This document shows, in pieces, positions 11,429 to 12,159 of a stretch of 12,159 bases of DNA; the first letter of the stretch is position 1; every line of letters begins with the position of its first letter. The position numbers and the translations under genes are program-made. Below the pieces are notes generated by a model. It was not told the origin of the DNA, made no database searches, and saw only the letters and a list, made by a program, of their open reading frames with translations. The stretch comes from CADCTB01 sp038231955 (GTDB lineage: Bacteria; Actinomycetota; Acidimicrobiia; Acidimicrobiales; AC-14), in the NCBI GenBank assembly GCA_038231955.1, contig JBBSIS010000089.1, positions 1 through 12,159 of the forward strand. Direction: 5' to 3'.

Positions 11429-12159
11429 CGGCCCCGACGCGCCGGCCGCCGACCGCGGCCCGAGCGGGAGACCGGGCCCGAGCGGCCCCCGGAGCGGGAG
11501 ACCGGGCCCGAGCGGCCCCCGGAGCGGGAGACCGGGCCCGCCTCCAATCGCGTTCCCCTTCTCCGGCCCGCCGGCCTCCCCAGGCCCGCCGGCTGGGCAC
11601 GCCGCCGGACCGCCGTGTTCTCCCAGCACGACGTCCGGCGGCGCACGCTCCTCGGCCATCACCGGCACGCCTCCGAGCCCCCGTCTCGGCAAGTTCGGCG
11701 CACCGCCGGCGCCAGGCCTCGTCCTCGGTGGCCCGCCCCACCCCCGCGTCGTCCCTCGTCGCGCCCAAGGGTCGGCTGATCACCCTCCTGGTCATCATGG
11801 CCGTGGGATTCGGCGCCATCGTCGTCCGGCTGACCTTCGTCCAGGGCTTCTCGGCCCGTCGCTACGCCGACTACGGCGCCTCCCAACGGATCGTCAACAT
11901 CTCCCTGCCTGCCGAAAGGGGCGCCATCCTCGATCGGAACCTAACGGAGCTGGCGCTGTCGACCCGTCGCCAGACGGTGTGGGCCGACCCCAAGTCGATC
12001 AAGGACCCCGCCGCCGCCGCTCGCATCCTCGCCCCCTTGCTGGAGACCAGCGAGTCGGCGCTACGCGCCAAGCTGTCGACCGATGCTTCGTTCGTCTATC
12101 TGGCCCGCAAGGTCGAGGACCGGATGGCGGCGGCTGTGAAGTCCATGAAGATCGAGGGC
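11425..12159 (+). CDS. ftsI: FtsI / PBP2-type septal transpeptidase, N-terminal part
   Basis: A partial gene: 245 residues are visible and the frame is open to the window end. The GTG start at 11425 overlaps the ftsL TGA (GTGA). Residues 1-115 are a basic, Pro/Ala/Arg-rich cytoplasmic tail, unusually long and low in complexity. Residues 118-138 (LITLLVIMAVGFGAIVVRL) are the membrane anchor. RRYADYGASQRIVNISLPAERGAILDRN (145-172) is the class B PBP pattern after the anchor, with RGxIxDRNG-like R165-GAILDRN. The beginning of the pedestal domain follows to 245. The catalytic transpeptidase domain lies outside the window. FtsI cross-links septal peptidoglycan together with FtsW. Residues 14-39 are a decapeptide repeat (AGDRARAAPG). 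No ATG exists near the true start, so an ATG-only search would miss this gene. Confidence 0.93.
   Translation, partial: MTAPTRRPPTAARAGDRARAAPGAGDRARAAPGAGDRARLQSRSPSPARRPPQARRLGTPPDRRVLPARRPAAHAPRPSPARLRAPVSASSAHRRRQASSSVARPTPASSLVAPKGRLITLLVIMAVGFGAIVVRLTFVQGFSARRYADYGASQRIVNISLPAERGAILDRNLTELALSTRRQTVWADPKSIKDPAAAARILAPLLETSESALRAKLSTDASFVYLARKVEDRMAAAVKSMKIEG
11455..11540. repeat. 30-nt tandem repeat inside ftsI
   Basis: Units 11462-11491 and 11492-11521 are identical, followed by a 19-nt partial third unit (11522-11540); a further fragment precedes at 11455-11461. The sense strand reads GAGCGGGAGACCGGGCCCGA then GCGGCCCCCG. Apart from short indels this is the dprE1 unit: both begin with GCG GCC CC and end with GCC CGA, but the middle is read in another frame (AAPGAGDRAR against AAPSERETGAR). 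Confidence 0.93.

Noticed and set aside
10902..11540. CRISPR-like array
   Set aside because: The units are directly adjacent without spacers, lie inside open reading frames and have no cas genes nearby.
11425..11640. Suspected frameshift or pseudogene at the ftsI 5' end because no ATG start is present
   Set aside because: A GTG at 11425 in the correct frame overlaps the ftsL stop as GTGA, and the frame is open to the window end.

Overview
The window is very GC-rich and densely packed, with many GTG starts, 4-to-11-nt gene overlaps and Asp/Ala/Arg/Val-rich proteins. It looks like chromosomal DNA of a high-GC actinobacterium. The decaprenyl-phosphoryl-arabinose genes, an actinobacterial-type dcw cluster and a MurT/GatD pair fit an Acidimicrobiia-like lineage better than a mycobacterium, but that placement is inference. 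All recognisable genes serve the cell envelope or division. I see no tRNA, rRNA, CRISPR array, insertion sequence or phage gene.

Layout. (1) 17-4440, minus strand: a four-gene operon with every junction overlapping, in transcription order ubiA-type phosphoribosyltransferase, dprE1, dprE2, then a membrane-anchored phosphodiester glycosidase. The first three genes make decaprenyl-phosphoryl-arabinose, the arabinose donor for wall arabinan. (2) 4559-5554, plus strand: a divergent lipoprotein of the class A beta-lactamase / penicillin-recognising serine hydrolase fold. (3) 5555-5999: a 445-nt gap between convergent genes. It is not empty: it holds a good promoter-like pair, a perfect Shine-Dalgarno in front of a 16-codon ORF, several stems and a 12-bp perfect hairpin. 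(4) 6000-9155, minus strand: murT, gatD and a DUF3048 lipoprotein; MurT-GatD amidates the glutamate of lipid II. (5) 9184-12159, plus strand: the start of the dcw cluster (mraZ, rsmH/mraW, ftsL, ftsI), the last running off the window.

Control features stand out in the dcw part. The mraZ promoter overlaps a ladder of TGGGN-like boxes with exact 10-bp spacing, which matches the known MraZ operator. A possible leaderless small membrane-peptide ORF begins at the predicted transcription start and overlaps mraZ by one base. Between mraZ and rsmH a 27-position inverted repeat closes a predicted three-way junction that buries the rsmH ribosome binding site and start codon.

The most unusual signal is a GC-rich 30/33-nt tandem repeat family present in three unrelated genes (dprE1, ftsL, ftsI). 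It occurs on both strands relative to coding and in different reading frames, always in multiples of three, so each host gene stays open. It looks like a dispersed protein-tolerated minisatellite that settles in loops and disordered tails.
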